A stretch of 64,000 nucleotides of DNA from Gavia stellata (Eukaryota > Chordata > Aves > Gaviiformes > Gaviidae): the NCBI RefSeq assembly GCF_030936135.1, contig NC_082605.1, positions 19,798,261 through 19,862,260 of the forward strand, read 5' to 3'. Below the pieces are notes generated by a model. That model saw nothing but the letters and a program-made list of their open reading frames with translations. It had not been told where the DNA came from and did not search any database. This document shows, in pieces, positions 27,623 to 38,600 of the stretch. A program made the position numbers and the translations under genes. The first letter of the stretch is position 1. Each line of letters opens with the position of its first letter.

Positions 27623-30600
27623 CTGAAATGGAGCAAAGGTGGGTGGGGGAAAAGGTTTGGGTCAACAAGTAGTAAATAAGTAGTTCTTTTCTAAAAGTAC
27701 TCTTGAAAATTGACATTCAACTCACAGTAGTAGAAATACAGATTTGCTGGACGTTAGCATCTTATGATTTATGGGTTGCAGAGAATGATCTGTTTTACAC
27801 GTGATTAATTGCATGTAAAATCTCCCATAGGGATCCAGGATCTAATTCTCCTCCCATTCAAATCGCTGATGAAGAACACCGTGGGATGGACAGAAGAGGT
27901 CTGAATCTTGCATAAGATCTGGTCGTCCCCCCTCATTTCTCAGTGGGAATTTCTCCCCAGTAATGCAAGCTATGGACTCCATGCCTTTGCACTGTTATAG
28001 CTCACGTCAATGATTTCTAGTGGCTTCACTGAAATCTGGTCATCTTTGTGCTTTGGTAAATGCCTGGTAAGAAGCAATAACTGGCCTGCGCTCTGAATAG
28101 GAAAAATGGGTGGAGATGTGGGGGAAACGGGGCTGGGAGAGGGGTCTCTTTGTCCAACAGGACCAGGCTGGGTGGTTCTTTTGCACAAAGGTCCTTTTGC
28201 ACAAAGTCTTCATGCTGCTGATTGAAAACATATTTTTTTTTTTTTAAATGGATGTTGCCATATAAAGTCTGTCACTCACCATTTCCAGCTCTGGGCTTAT
28301 AAGGTGACCAAAATCAACCAGTCTGTCCAGGTCATCCTCCCAGAGGTTGGGAGCCAGCTCTTCCAACATGGTTTCAATGGCAATCCTGGTAGTCTGCAGT
28401 GCAGCATCCCCGTGGTCAGCTGAGCCACTGTAGGACTGGAACTTGGTGTCCAGCAGGTATTTCCCATGGCTCTTGAGCAGGTCAAACAGGCCTTTGTGTT
28501 TCATGAGTGCCATCTAGGACAAAGAACAGAAGAGGTAATCAAAGATAAACATGTGATCCTTGTATGTGCCGTTGAAAACTTGAGTGTTTCAATAGACTGG
28601 ACTCTAGTATCATGTTATACACTACAAAGAAACACCTGCACACTTGTTAAAATGACAGATATGATGGGAGCACTGGTGGGCAAGTTCCCTTGCTACTGGG
28701 CAGCTCTGACCGTGCTGTGAGCTTGCTACATGCTCCAATAGCCCAGCAGACTGTTTGTAATGAGCTTTGACTATCTGTGTGCCTGGCAGGAAGCTCAAGC
28801 CTGCCTCCGCTGAATAGTCACCACCCCCAGGCCAGGGACTGGATGGTGGACATCCCCAGGATAACTCTCTTCTAATCCTTGGGATTGCTCTTTGAGCAAG
28901 GGAAGGTGGGAAAGCACTGCAATATGGGGAATATGAGGGTTCAGACGTGGTTTCATTGTTACAAGTACATATTTTTTCACCCTCTGACTCAGGCATTAGC
29001 CCACTTCTGCAGTGGGGAATGGTGACCTCTGGGTTTCCCGGTGTCTGCCAGAAATGTCCAGATATCCTGGGGAGTTCCCACTGTGCAAGCACTGAAAAAT
29101 GCTGCTGATGAACTCAGTTCTAATAAGCTTTAATAGCTTGAACTTTGATTTATCAAAAGTTTTCAAAGCTCTTCAGGCATAAAACCATTTACTGTGCACT
29201 TCCCAGGTAATTTTAGAAGTAGAATTTGTCTCGCAGGAGATTGATTGACCCCACTCGACATACCCTGCAAGGCAGGTGCAAATGATCTTGCAGATTATTA
29301 ATCCCCAGTATAATGAACCTCAAATTCTCTGCCAGCAGTTCATTTTAGAGTGCTATGGGTCAGCCTCAATGGGAAGATGCTTTTTTCCCTGGTTTTGCCA
29401 TGTCTATGCCTGGCCTTGAGTTTCGGAGTTTACTCTGCAGGGTTAGCACTAGGCACTCCATATAAGGGATATTCTAACAAGTTTAACAGCTGTAAAAATA
29501 TATATAGACTCAATGAGAGCTAAAAGTCCCCATGCAGCCTTGATGGCCCACCCTTGTTTCTATAAGGCAGTTTATACAATGCCACGGATGCTGATGGACA
29601 TCTTAGCAATATTTCAGGTTTGAAAACTGCAGTTGCAAAAGTTCATACCTTTAAGATTTCACCAAGGCCGTTGGAGATGTGTCGCCGAGGAATGCTCTGA
29701 ATGAAGGATCTATCCAGGAAACTAGCTACTGGGGGGGTGTAGCCCCCGAGCTTGTTCTTACACTGCAGGAAATTCACCCCATTCTTTGCCCCCACGCTGG
29801 CATCAACGTAAGAGAGGAGGGTTGTTGGGACCCGAATGTAAGGGGTACGTCTTCTATAGAGCGATGCGGCTAGTCCTACGATATCCAGGCAGACGCCTCC
29901 TCCGATGGCAATGATGGGCTCGGTTCGCCTGTCAATGCTGAAGTTCTGGACTTCTTGCAAGATGTTCAAGACCAGGTCCATGGATTTCGTTTCTTCGGTG
30001 GTAGGCAGGGCGAGGATTTTGTGCTGAACGTTATTCTCTTCAAAGTATTCTCTGACTTTGGAGCCATAAAGTTTGTCAACAACTTCATCTATGACAATAA
30101 AGCGCCTCAGCTTTCTTTTGTCACTAGTGGCTAGCTCTAGTTGCTGGGGGTCAGTAATGTGACCCCAGAGCAGAGTAGTGTTAGAGGGATCCAGAATATT
30201 GTATGTTTCTACCACTTTGTAGCAAAAATAGATGGGAGCTTCAATTGTCCAGGAAATCCCACCTTCAGAGACGCATTCACCTCTGGCAAGGATCAGAAAA
30301 CATGGTTTGAAATCATTATATTCCTCCCTTGTACTTCGCATGTCTGAACTAGTTTAAGGACGTAGCTGGGAGGTGGGAAATGTGGTGTCTCCTGCCCGTG
30401 CACTGTGAAAGTGTGGGGCTGCAAGGGTGGGACGGCTCTCCTGGGTGTTAGGGCTCATTTGCTTTGGCACTGGAGAAACCCCCCCACATCTTAGAGAACA
30501 GTCAAATGGCTGAACTTCTGCGTGGTAATGATAAAACAGAGAGCAAGAAGGGCTGGAGAAGCAAACAATTTTCCTTCCAATTCATTCATTCGTCAATAAA

Positions 30601-32710
30601 ACAGCAGAAAACCCCCGACCAATCATGCCAGCTTCCCAAAAGGGAGTGGGGAAGAGATTGCCAAAATTTGCCAAAGTATTTATGAAGGAAACATCCTCTG
30701 CCCAGTATATCTGGGTGATATGAGTTGATTTATTCCTGTCTATCTCTGCACAGCCACCCCCCCCCCCCCCCCCCCTACAAAATAGTGTCTCTACAATTCT
30801 CCGGTTGAACAGTGGATCTCATCGAAGAGTGTATCTCTTTACCTTGGTAAAGTATGATAGAAATTGGAAGTGCTCCCAGGTAGTTAAAATTAAAAAGTAG
30901 TTATTTAAGAATTGGCAAAGGTTTCCATAGTGGAGTTTGAAAGGATAAATAGAAGCCTACAAAGCTGGCATGTAGTATCTATCTAAAACTACTTCTCCTG
31001 AGGGGAAGGGGGAGCCAGGTGAAAAATAAGTGACTTTTTTAGTTTGTTGGGAAGCAAGAAAGGAGGGTTTTTTCTAAAGACAGAACAAAACTGCAAAATG
31101 TATTTTAATATAAGACCTCTTCTTGAGCTGCAGTTGGGTAAAAGTTGAAAGTTTCCATGAACCTTTGTTTTGTTTTTTGAATGAGCAAATAGCTCATTGG
31201 ATAATCAGATTTTCGTACATGCCCAATTTCTTTCCACATGCCTGAATTTTCTTTTATAGGTCAAATAGATGCTTCTCTGCTTTCTTTACTAAATTGCCTC
31301 TAAGTCTATCCTTAACCTTTTTAAGTGTTGAGGAAAAACAGTGAGGATTTATACCTTCCAGAAAACTTCTTCTGGGCTTTTAAAATGCAGTATTACAAAA
31401 AATATCATTGTGTACATTTTAATGCACCAAATAGCTGTACTTTATGTGCATGTGCATCCGTCTCTGGCATGTGACCCTTCTAAGAGACAGAATGGTTTTG
31501 AATGTTAGTTGGTGGAATCAGCTTTGGGTGCTGGATGGCACAACTAGTACCCATTGCAACCCTTCGGCGGTGCGAAAATAGCAGTGAATTTGAGGCTGAA
31601 TATACCCTTGTTGAAGCGTATGTCAGCTGAGGATTTTCCTGGGTGTGCTCTGGGCCCTAGGTTCATCCTGCTATCGCCTGAGGTCCAGCAGACTGCCTTT
31701 GGGTCTGCTAAAGTCCAGTTGCGCGTGCTGCAGCTCTGCCCGGGCAATGCTCACCCGCAGCCGCTGCCCACCGCCGGCTCTCTGACCTGACTGAGAAAAG
31801 GGTTAGACTTGTGACGTTAAAAACTGAGTATGACAAATGCTAGAAAACTTTTGACATGCAAAACAGCCGTGTTAAGGAAGACCTGCATCACAAACATGGC
31901 TCCTCATACTCGTGAAAAGGAGTATCCTCTAATTAAAGGATAATTAACTGGAGAGATGTAGTATCAGCAAAGAGCTGTGTGTATCCCTGGGGGAAATTCA
32001 TCCCTCTCCTCTGTCTTAAAGCAGCATTAGGTGACTTCTACAGTTTAAGAGATGTGTTATGGTTTTTGCTCCTCTCAGTGACCTGCTGTGTTTATTTTTC
32101 CCATCTAGGCATTTCATTTATCTGCAACTGTCTCTATAAATGCGTCCTTCTCCCATGCCTGTGCATGAGCTCTTGCACACAAAGATTTCCTGTCCATACA
32201 GGGGGAAAAACGCCCAAGTGCAGCATTCAGAAGTCCCTGCGTAAGCTTTTCAGAAGTTTAAAGAAACTTCCCATCTATAAAAGTTGAGGCTTTTGATAAA
32301 ATTCCCTCTGTAACTTAGCAAGTCATGCCAAGGAGAACAGCAAATACACGTGCTGCCATATTGCACACGTTTTGAAGCCCACTTTCACAGGGTTGTACAT
32401 GTAACGGTGGGTTTAAGCCACAATGGCACACAAGATGGTTTTTCCATCTGAGATGCATCCCACCGGGGATACCACACAGTTTGGCTAGCCAGAGCTGTTC
32501 AGCACCGTCGCCAATAAGCAACATGGGCTCCTATACTTACATTTTTGCTTCAGAGAGAGTTATCTTGTCCTCACAGTCAGAAAGGGCTTCTCCCTTCTTG
32601 ACCCGGCACCACGTGCTCTTGACTCGCACCAGCTGGAAGTCTGTCTGCCGGGGCTCCTGGGGCACGGTGGCCGGGGCCGCCGGAGCAAAGGTCTCTTCCG
32701 ACACCGGCAT
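27323..32710 (-). CDS. EEVS: EEVS, 2-epi-5-epi-valiolone synthase (sugar phosphate cyclase), 4 exons
   Basis: EEVS cyclises sedoheptulose 7-phosphate to 2-epi-5-epi-valiolone, the first step to gadusol, using NAD+ and a divalent metal. It belongs with dehydroquinate synthase in the sugar phosphate cyclases. Exons in transcription order are 32710-32541, 30282-29649, 28513-28280 and 27622-27323; all phases join, giving about 445 residues. Visible motifs: EPIIAIGGGVCLDIVGLAAS (NAD-binding, 178-197), RVPTTLLSYVDASVGAKNGV (207-226), KNKLGGYTPP, then the three metal ligands E265 (NGLGEILK), H338 (DFGH) and H354 (MHGEAV). The start has A at -3, but an in-frame ATG at 32800 in weaker context could add 30 residues. 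The tail after MPLPTGLGVA does not look like the family. The gene is divergent from MT-Ox and convergent with MITF. Confidence 0.93.
27623..28279 (-). other. EEVS intron 3
   Basis: A 0.66-kb intron with donor GTGAGT and acceptor TTTCAG on the minus strand. It contains a near tandem repeat of CTTTTGCACAAAG at 28178-28206. No coding content. Confidence 0.8.
28280..28513 (-). CDS. EEVS: EEVS exon 3
   Basis: A 234-bp exon, phase 0 at both ends, with acceptor TTGTCCTAG and donor GTGAGT. It encodes 78 residues from MALMKHKGLFDLL through EELAPNLWEDDLDRL to VDFGHLISPELEM. The His of DFGH is a metal ligand in this family. Confidence 0.95.
28514..29648 (-). other. EEVS intron 2
   Basis: A 1.1-kb intron with donor GTATGA. 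A pyrimidine tract precedes the acceptor of exon 3. Nothing else recognised. Confidence 0.8.
29649..30282 (-). CDS. EEVS: EEVS exon 2 (main catalytic exon)
   Basis: A 634-bp exon after acceptor GATCCTTGCCAG, ending AAG before GTATGA. It completes the split codon from exon 1 (AT|A, Ile). It carries the substrate-domain start ISWTIEAPIYFCYKVVETYN, the nucleotide-binding GGGVCLDIVGLAAS and the SVGAKNGVNF loop, then SIPRRHISNGLGEILK with the metal-binding Glu. There are no stops or indels. Confidence 0.96.
30283..32540 (-). other. EEVS intron 1
   Basis: A 2.26-kb intron. It holds a pure C19 tract at 30757-30775. No additional coding exon was recognised. Confidence 0.8.
30757..30775 (+). repeat. 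poly-C tract, 19 bases
   Basis: A homopolymer of 19 C on the plus strand inside EEVS intron 1, so G19 on the EEVS coding strand. Confidence 0.9.
32541..32710 (-). CDS. EEVS: EEVS exon 1 (N-terminus)
   Basis: The exon runs from ATG at 32710 to a strong GTAAGT donor and encodes 56 residues plus two bases. It starts MPVSEETFAPAAPATVPQEP, is Ala/Pro rich, and then reads TDFQLVRVKSTWCRVKKGEA. The phase fits exon 2 exactly. The frame is open upstream with another ATG at 32800 (MPGHLEPLKS), so the true start could be there. Confidence 0.82.
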
Positions 32711-32897
32711 GCTTCCAGAAGGTAAAATCTCCCTATTAAGAGATCTCCTGTAACTGGGTGCCTTTGAGGTGCTTTTTAAAGGCTCCAGGTGACCAGGCAT
32801 TGGGAGGGGAAGTCTTGTCTCCACGGGGAAGACCAATTACAAAACTAAGATTATCTAATCTGGGATGCATGTTAGGGGTGGTAGGAGCATTTGAAGA

Positions 32898-32903
32898 CAC
32901 GTG
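32898..32903 (-). promoter_or_regulatory. CACGTG E-box near the EEVS transcription start
   Basis: A palindromic CACGTG lies about 190 bases before the EEVS ATG and about 35 bases downstream of a TATA box. MITF/TFE and USF proteins bind this sequence. That MITF controls its neighbour EEVS is speculation. Confidence 0.35.
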
Positions 32904-32936
32904 CAAGTAGCAGGATGGGGTTGTATAATCTGCTAG

Positions 32937-32943
32937 TTTTATA
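32937..32943 (-). promoter_or_regulatory. candidate TATA box of EEVS
   Basis: TATAAAA on the minus strand, 227 bases upstream of the chosen ATG. It predicts a transcription start near 32910 and a 5' UTR of about 200 bases. Confidence 0.4.
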
Positions 32944-33215
32944 ATGCTTGAGAAGTACAATAGGAGTGCATACATTAACTTCCAACATCACGCCCTACAG
33001 CAAATTTAAAGTTATGAAAGGCAATTTGTGTGATTCTCCACGACATTCAGGAACCTCCTTTGCTGTGCGGATTCTCTGATCTGGCTGCAGCTCTAACCCG
33101 CTCTTATGGGGTGAGACAGGAGCAGGAGCATGGGTACCGGGTCGATACCAGCTGGTTAAACCTCTTTTGAGCTCACATTCCCAAGATTCTCTTGCAATGA
33201 AGAAGAGAATGATTT

Positions 33216-33232
33216 TTGTTGTTGTTGTTGTT
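33216..33232 (+). repeat. GTT trinucleotide microsatellite
   Basis: TTGTTGTTGTTGTTGTT within the EEVS/MT-Ox spacer. Confidence 0.85.
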
Positions 33233-35386
33233 TTTAGTTTTTATGTGGGTTTAAAAAATAATCAGAGAGAGTTTTTTCCCCTGAAAGGCTGTTTGGGGGA
33301 TGAGCTGAGTTTTGATCCGTTTGCCCAGCTGCCTGTGGGACTCCAAGGTGCTGAGGTTTCCCTGGGGTGGAGTAATTTCAGGATCAGCAGAGAGGTCCAG
33401 GCAACGGTATTTGAGCCTTGATGACCCTGCCTTTTGGGTCCTGTGCTTTCCTGCACTTGTCACCTACTTGTCTTATTAAGACTATGCCAGATCCCCCCTG
33501 CATACTTGGGAAGACTCCATCTCCCTGACCCAAAGGCACGTTGATCCTGTGGGGTGGGCTCAGCCAGAGGGATGAATTCCCCTTCTCTAGGAAGCGATGG
33601 TGTGGTGGGAGCTGGTGGGAGACCTGTGCTGGCGGCGGTGGCCAGCACCCTGCTCCCCACATGACCAAGGGATGCACAATTCACCTTTCTATATGATGTT
33701 CCAGCTGGGGCTATCGGAGGGCCCCGGGCTCAGCTTGCCACACCAAACTCTCCCTTGGCCTGCAGCTCTGTGTCCTGAGCACAGGAGAAGATCTTCCTTT
33801 GATTTGTCCAGCAGTGCCTGAAGGTACAAACGCGTCTTTGACTTCTCCTTGGCTGCATTTCTGAAAGCTGTCCTTGTTTGGAAACAAAGATCAAGAAAAT
33901 CAAAAACAGGCGTAAAAGCAGAGGCTGGAAAAAATGGTTCTTCAAGAGCCCATCGGAGAAGAGCTAGCTCTCATTGCATTGAAGGCTTAATTGCAGCCAA
34001 ACTCACTTAGGAACCTAGACATATCTCAAATTTGTATTTGCGAAAAAGCTGTAAGGATAACTCTAAAGCCATGTAGCCCTGCTCCAGGGACGGTAAGAAC
34101 TCCTAACACCTAACTCTCACTGCTGACTTCATCTCTGAATGACAAAGCACTTTGCAAAGAGGACAGACCATTATCCCCATTTTACAGAAGAGGAAAATAG
34201 AGTCACCAGAAAAGAAGCGACTTGCCCAAAGTCACCTCCAAAGCTAGTGGAGGATGGATTAGATGGCAAACAGCTCTTAACCTGTTTACTTGTCTGAAAT
34301 TTTAAGTCCCAATCCAAACACAATTTGGATTGCTTTCCACAGGGACTGCAGGTCTAATGCAGTTTGTTGTTTACTAAATCATAAGATGGAATAATCTTAG
34401 GTATGCAGGGAGGTCTGTCCTTTTCATCTTATTTGTTTTGATTAATAGCAATCCACTGAGCATTGGGACTTATTTTATTTGCTTTTTTCCTACTCTTTTG
34501 TCCTGTACATTTACTTATTTTCCATTTATACTTCCTTATTCTATTCTGGGGGCATTGAAATGTCTTGTGTTTAATTTTAGAAGTAGACAAATTGACTTTC
34601 CAATGTCCGCCTGCTTGCCATAGCCAATGACTGCCATGTCCTTGTACCATACATCCTGCAGAGGGGCTGCCAAGAGCCTTGCAGTGAAGACCTGCTCCCC
34701 ACAGCCTCTTCACCTCCTCTGCCCAGCCCTGGGTTCTCTCGGCATGCTTTGCAGGTATGTTGTTTGTCCTTGACTGAACAAGCCCCGGGTGATACATCCC
34801 AGAGGTGAAAGATGATGTTCTGTTTATGGGGTAGTCCATGTTTCCTCATTAGCTTCAGTTTGTGTTTCATCTGTGTGAAGAGGAGACAGCCGGCCAACCT
34901 CAGCTCCATCACATGCTCTTTGATTACTTTGCTTTAATTCCTCAGCAGCCTTTTCTGCTCTAACTCTGCTGCCAGCCAGCTTAGGCTTTTGGATACCTTG
35001 GATGTTCCCACTGGTTCCTCCTGACACCTCCTCCAGCCAGTCCATTCCTGGGACACTTTCTGAGGGCGCAGGTCAACTGGACAGCCTCCCCCAGCCCATG
35101 CAGAGACCTGGCCTCTGAGCTGGACCCCAGAGCAGGGGGTGCTCCGATGTTTGGCTGTGCAAGGCAGCAATGACCTTGTAGCTATGGACCACTTGTAGAT
35201 AATCTGGGGTTCAAAGTCCTGGGACTTTTTTGGCCCCATACCTGATGGTTTAGCCAGGACACATGTCTGTGCTACGTAACCAGAAGGTTATGAAACTGCT
35301 GATTATCTCCTTGAGAGCCAGCAGCTTCCCTAGGTCAGGATGTGAACATTGGTCTTACGTAAAGTGAAGGCACTGAAAGTCGGCTT

Positions 35387-35419
35387 TTTTCTTTTTTCTT
35401 TTTTTTTTTCTTTTTTTCA
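35387..35419 (+). repeat. polypyrimidine T/C tract
   Basis: A run of T with scattered C (CTTTTTTCTTTTTTTTTTC and flanks) about 250 bases before the proposed MT-Ox start. It may be a low-complexity promoter-proximal tract. Confidence 0.75.
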
Positions 35420-35669
35420 TGTCAGATGCTGTTGGATCTCACCCGCTGCCTGTGCTCTGGGTGGGGGCAGGCGGGTGCAGCTGGAGTGGGTGCAGCCCCA
35501 GCCCGGGGCCATCCTCCCTGCACAGCCTCTCCCCAGGGCTGGGGCTCTGCCCAGGTGATTGCGGGCAGAGAAGTCTGTCCCTTCGACGGACACCTGAGCA
35601 CGACGTGCGGCTCTGCAGAGGCAGCAAACCCACAGCAGCATCCTCTGAGGCTGGGGGACAAGAAGCAAC

Positions 35670-35685
35670 ATGCATAATCCTACAG
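35670..35685 (+). CDS. tentative MT-Ox exon 1 (start codon exon, 16 nt)
   Basis: ATG CAT AAT CCT ACA G is followed by the donor GTAAAC. The spare G completes GAA at the start of the 40754 exon, giving MHNPTETPAGLIAE. The ATG has A at -3. The exon is so short that the match could be chance; the phase fit and the natural join are the only evidence. Confidence 0.48.
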
Positions 35686-38600
35686 GTAAACTCCCTATGT
35701 GGGGTGGGGAGCTCCAGGAAAGATGGTGTGACAGGAGGGGACACTGCATGATGTCCCAGTCCTGGGTCCCGCACTGCCCTGCAGAGATGTGACTTGCAGG
35801 CTCTGTGGCTTGGCAGAAAGGAGCAGGGAAGGATTTACTGGGGAGAGGAGTTTGAGGCTGAGCAGGGGAGGTGGGTCTGCAGGAACCTGAAGTTGGAGGG
35901 AGGAGGACACTCCCAGGAGAAAGGGCTGGGTGGGAAGATGGACACTTGCAGTGGCAAGAGAGCTTTGGCTGTGACTAATTTGTAATGGATTGGGTTGCTT
36001 GTTTTATAAATATTTTTTCTGCAGCTTTAACCTTGCCTCGGTGCTTTCTGTGATAGCCACATGTGCCTGGCATGGCACACAGTGAGATGTTTGCTGCCTT
36101 TGTTGGCCGTTTTCTAAAATCAACAGCTGAGTGTGGGAATCCAGGCGGCTCTGAACAGAGAGACTTTGTTCTCTCGCAGTCTGATCTAAAGCCCATTGAA
36201 GCTATCGAAAGACCCCCCCTTGACTGCCTTGGGCTTTGGATCCGACTGTCAGTGGGTACCGCTTAACCCTGCCGCACCAGCATCCTTTATTACGTATGAA
36301 AATAAACGTATGCTTTGCATACTGTCTGCCAGTGACTCCAGAGCCTCCCTAATGCAGAGGAGTGCTCCGGAGCATCCAGCTTTTCTTCTACTTTACCAGC
36401 AATAGAGCCCATAGAAAATGCGTTAGCTGGCATATGTTTTCCTCACTTTCCCCTGAAGTTCAGGCAGAGTTTAGCACCCTGGTTCCTGCCATGAGTGGCA
36501 GCTTCCCCACCCCAGCTGCTTCTTCCCCTTCCTTCTCCTCATGTTCCTGCTCCACCCCAAAGCTTCTACCTCTCCCCTTGCCATCGCTGCTGGCTTTGCT
36601 GCAGGCTCTGGCACTGAGGCCAAGCTGATAGATTAAACTGAACCCAGCTGGCTCTGCTCAGGACCCCCTGCAATGTTTAATGGCCAGGCAGTCAGGTTTG
36701 TCCCATGCTGCCAGCCCTCTCTCAGCCCCAGGTGGGCTATGGCATGCCTGTGCCCCAGTGCGTGGCCCTGCCTGGGCTCATGGGTGGTGGGTTTGGAGCC
36801 ACCGAGCAGCCCCAGGTGTGCCACAACCACAATCCTTCTGCTACAGCTCCATCCAAACAATGGGCATGCATCACAGCTTGGGTTTAACGTATTTGGGTCA
36901 AGCAGTAGCTTAGGGTCTCCTAAGAGGCTGCAGTTTTGTGTGCAGGGTTCTGGTGGGGTAAGGAAATAGCTTGAGCATTGCATTGTGGTTTCCAGAAACA
37001 GGATTGCCTGGTAAAATGCAACAGCTGAGGTGTATTTACATGCTAAGACGAAGTGGTGAGTGTTGCGATAAGCTGTTGTCGATGCCTGAGGTGCCCTGGT
37101 GAATATGATGGCTGGATCTGTTTGGGAAGATTTTATCAGACTCGATTTCCAAGGATTTAGTGCCGAGCAGCTCCTGCCAAAGTGCTTGGCACCTGAGCAC
37201 CAAGCTGTCTGGCAGCACGGTGTTTGTATGGATCAGGATCAGTGCTTTGCCCTGGCTGGGATGGGGATGGCTTCTAGAAGTCATTGCTGCGGCTGCAAAA
37301 TAGATATAGAGGCTGGAAGGTGAAATGATGATAGCCCAAAAACGGGAACCAAAGATCTGGTCCCACATCTTTGGATGTGGCACCTTTGCTTTGTTTTTGC
37401 CAAATTTGGACTGCCTTCTTATGCGCTTGTCTCTGTGCTTTCTTCTGGGCAGAGCTCTGCAAAAACAGTACAGCCTCCTCCCCTTTCCTGGCTGAGCTCT
37501 CCCCACCCAAAAAGGGCCATCTAAGCCCAAGCTGCGAGTTTAATTTTGCTTCTGGAGCAGCGTGTCCCTCCGTGGTGCGGCACTGCCTGCCTGCTCCGGG
37601 GACGCTGATACCCCCACATACAGCCCTCACCTGCAGTCCTGACTCCTCCTGACTTGAACCAAAAGTGCCTGATTCTGGAAAAAGTAGAAGCTGCAGTCTG
37701 TTATTCAGCTTTGTTGGAAAACAGGCTGACTGTGCTCTCAGCATTTACCGAGGAAGATGCTGGGAACCATCCTGCTGGCAACTGTGGTCCATTTTAAGAA
37801 CTGCCACCTTATTTCTTTTATGAAGCTGTTGGAGGCTTAATGTAGCCCTTTCCTGCTCTTTCATGGTAGGGCTTGAACTCCTCTGCTTTGTACCTGGCAG
37901 CGTTTTCCTCCACCGAGGGAGCTCCCTTTTTTCTTTTTTTTCCATGTATGTGTGAAGAAGATGATGCACAATTAAATGGGAAAGGGAGAGAGATGTCTGC
38001 GCGTAGACAGAGCCATGGGGATGCAACCAGGCAATTCACTTTAGTGCTTATTAAGGTCCAGCCTCTTTGCTGGGGTTTTGCAAAACTATGCACTAAAAAT
38101 GAAGCCCTTTTCCTGGAGTAACATAAAAAAAAGGTAGTTACAGAAATTTTTGCTCACCTTGGTGCCCAGAGCCTTGAGCGCAGCCTGGCAGGGTCAGGCA
38201 GCCAGCCCTGAGCTCTGCTCTGACTTGTTGGGTGCTTGCATAAATGAAAGCAATTCTGACCTCTGCTGTTGGTCCAAAGCATCATCAGGCTGCAAAAAAA
38301 TGCAGCACTTCCTGAAAAGATTGTATAATCTTCGATATAGAGTTGATCTTGGCATGCACTGCATGCTCCCTCTCCCCGGTAGCACCACTTGGCACTTGCA
38401 GTTGGTGTTATAACACAGGTTACAAAACAGCTGGAGGTAAATCTTGTTTCCCCCCCTCCTTGAGTGACAGGGGATCCTTGTCTGTTCCTCATTCAGAAGC
38501 ACAACATGATGATTACTAAAATCTGACATGGATTATAAACATGTTTTTTCCCCTAAATTAACAAAAAGCCTCAGAGTGCTTGGCAGGGAGGACGAACAGA

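Larger units (their letters stand above)
32711..35669. other. head-to-head spacer between EEVS and MT-Ox
   Basis: About 3 kb separates the EEVS start from the proposed MT-Ox start. It contains the EEVS TATA box and E-box, a (GTT)5 microsatellite at 33216-33232 and a T/C-rich tract at 35387-35419. CpGs become more frequent just before 35670. I see no coding exon. A shared or bidirectional regulatory region is plausible. Confidence 0.5.

Noticed and set aside
27162-27716. 184-codon minus-strand open frame overlapping EEVS exon 4
   Set aside because: It is a shifted frame over the true exon; the other frame has the conserved HGEAV and ELPVWH motifs.
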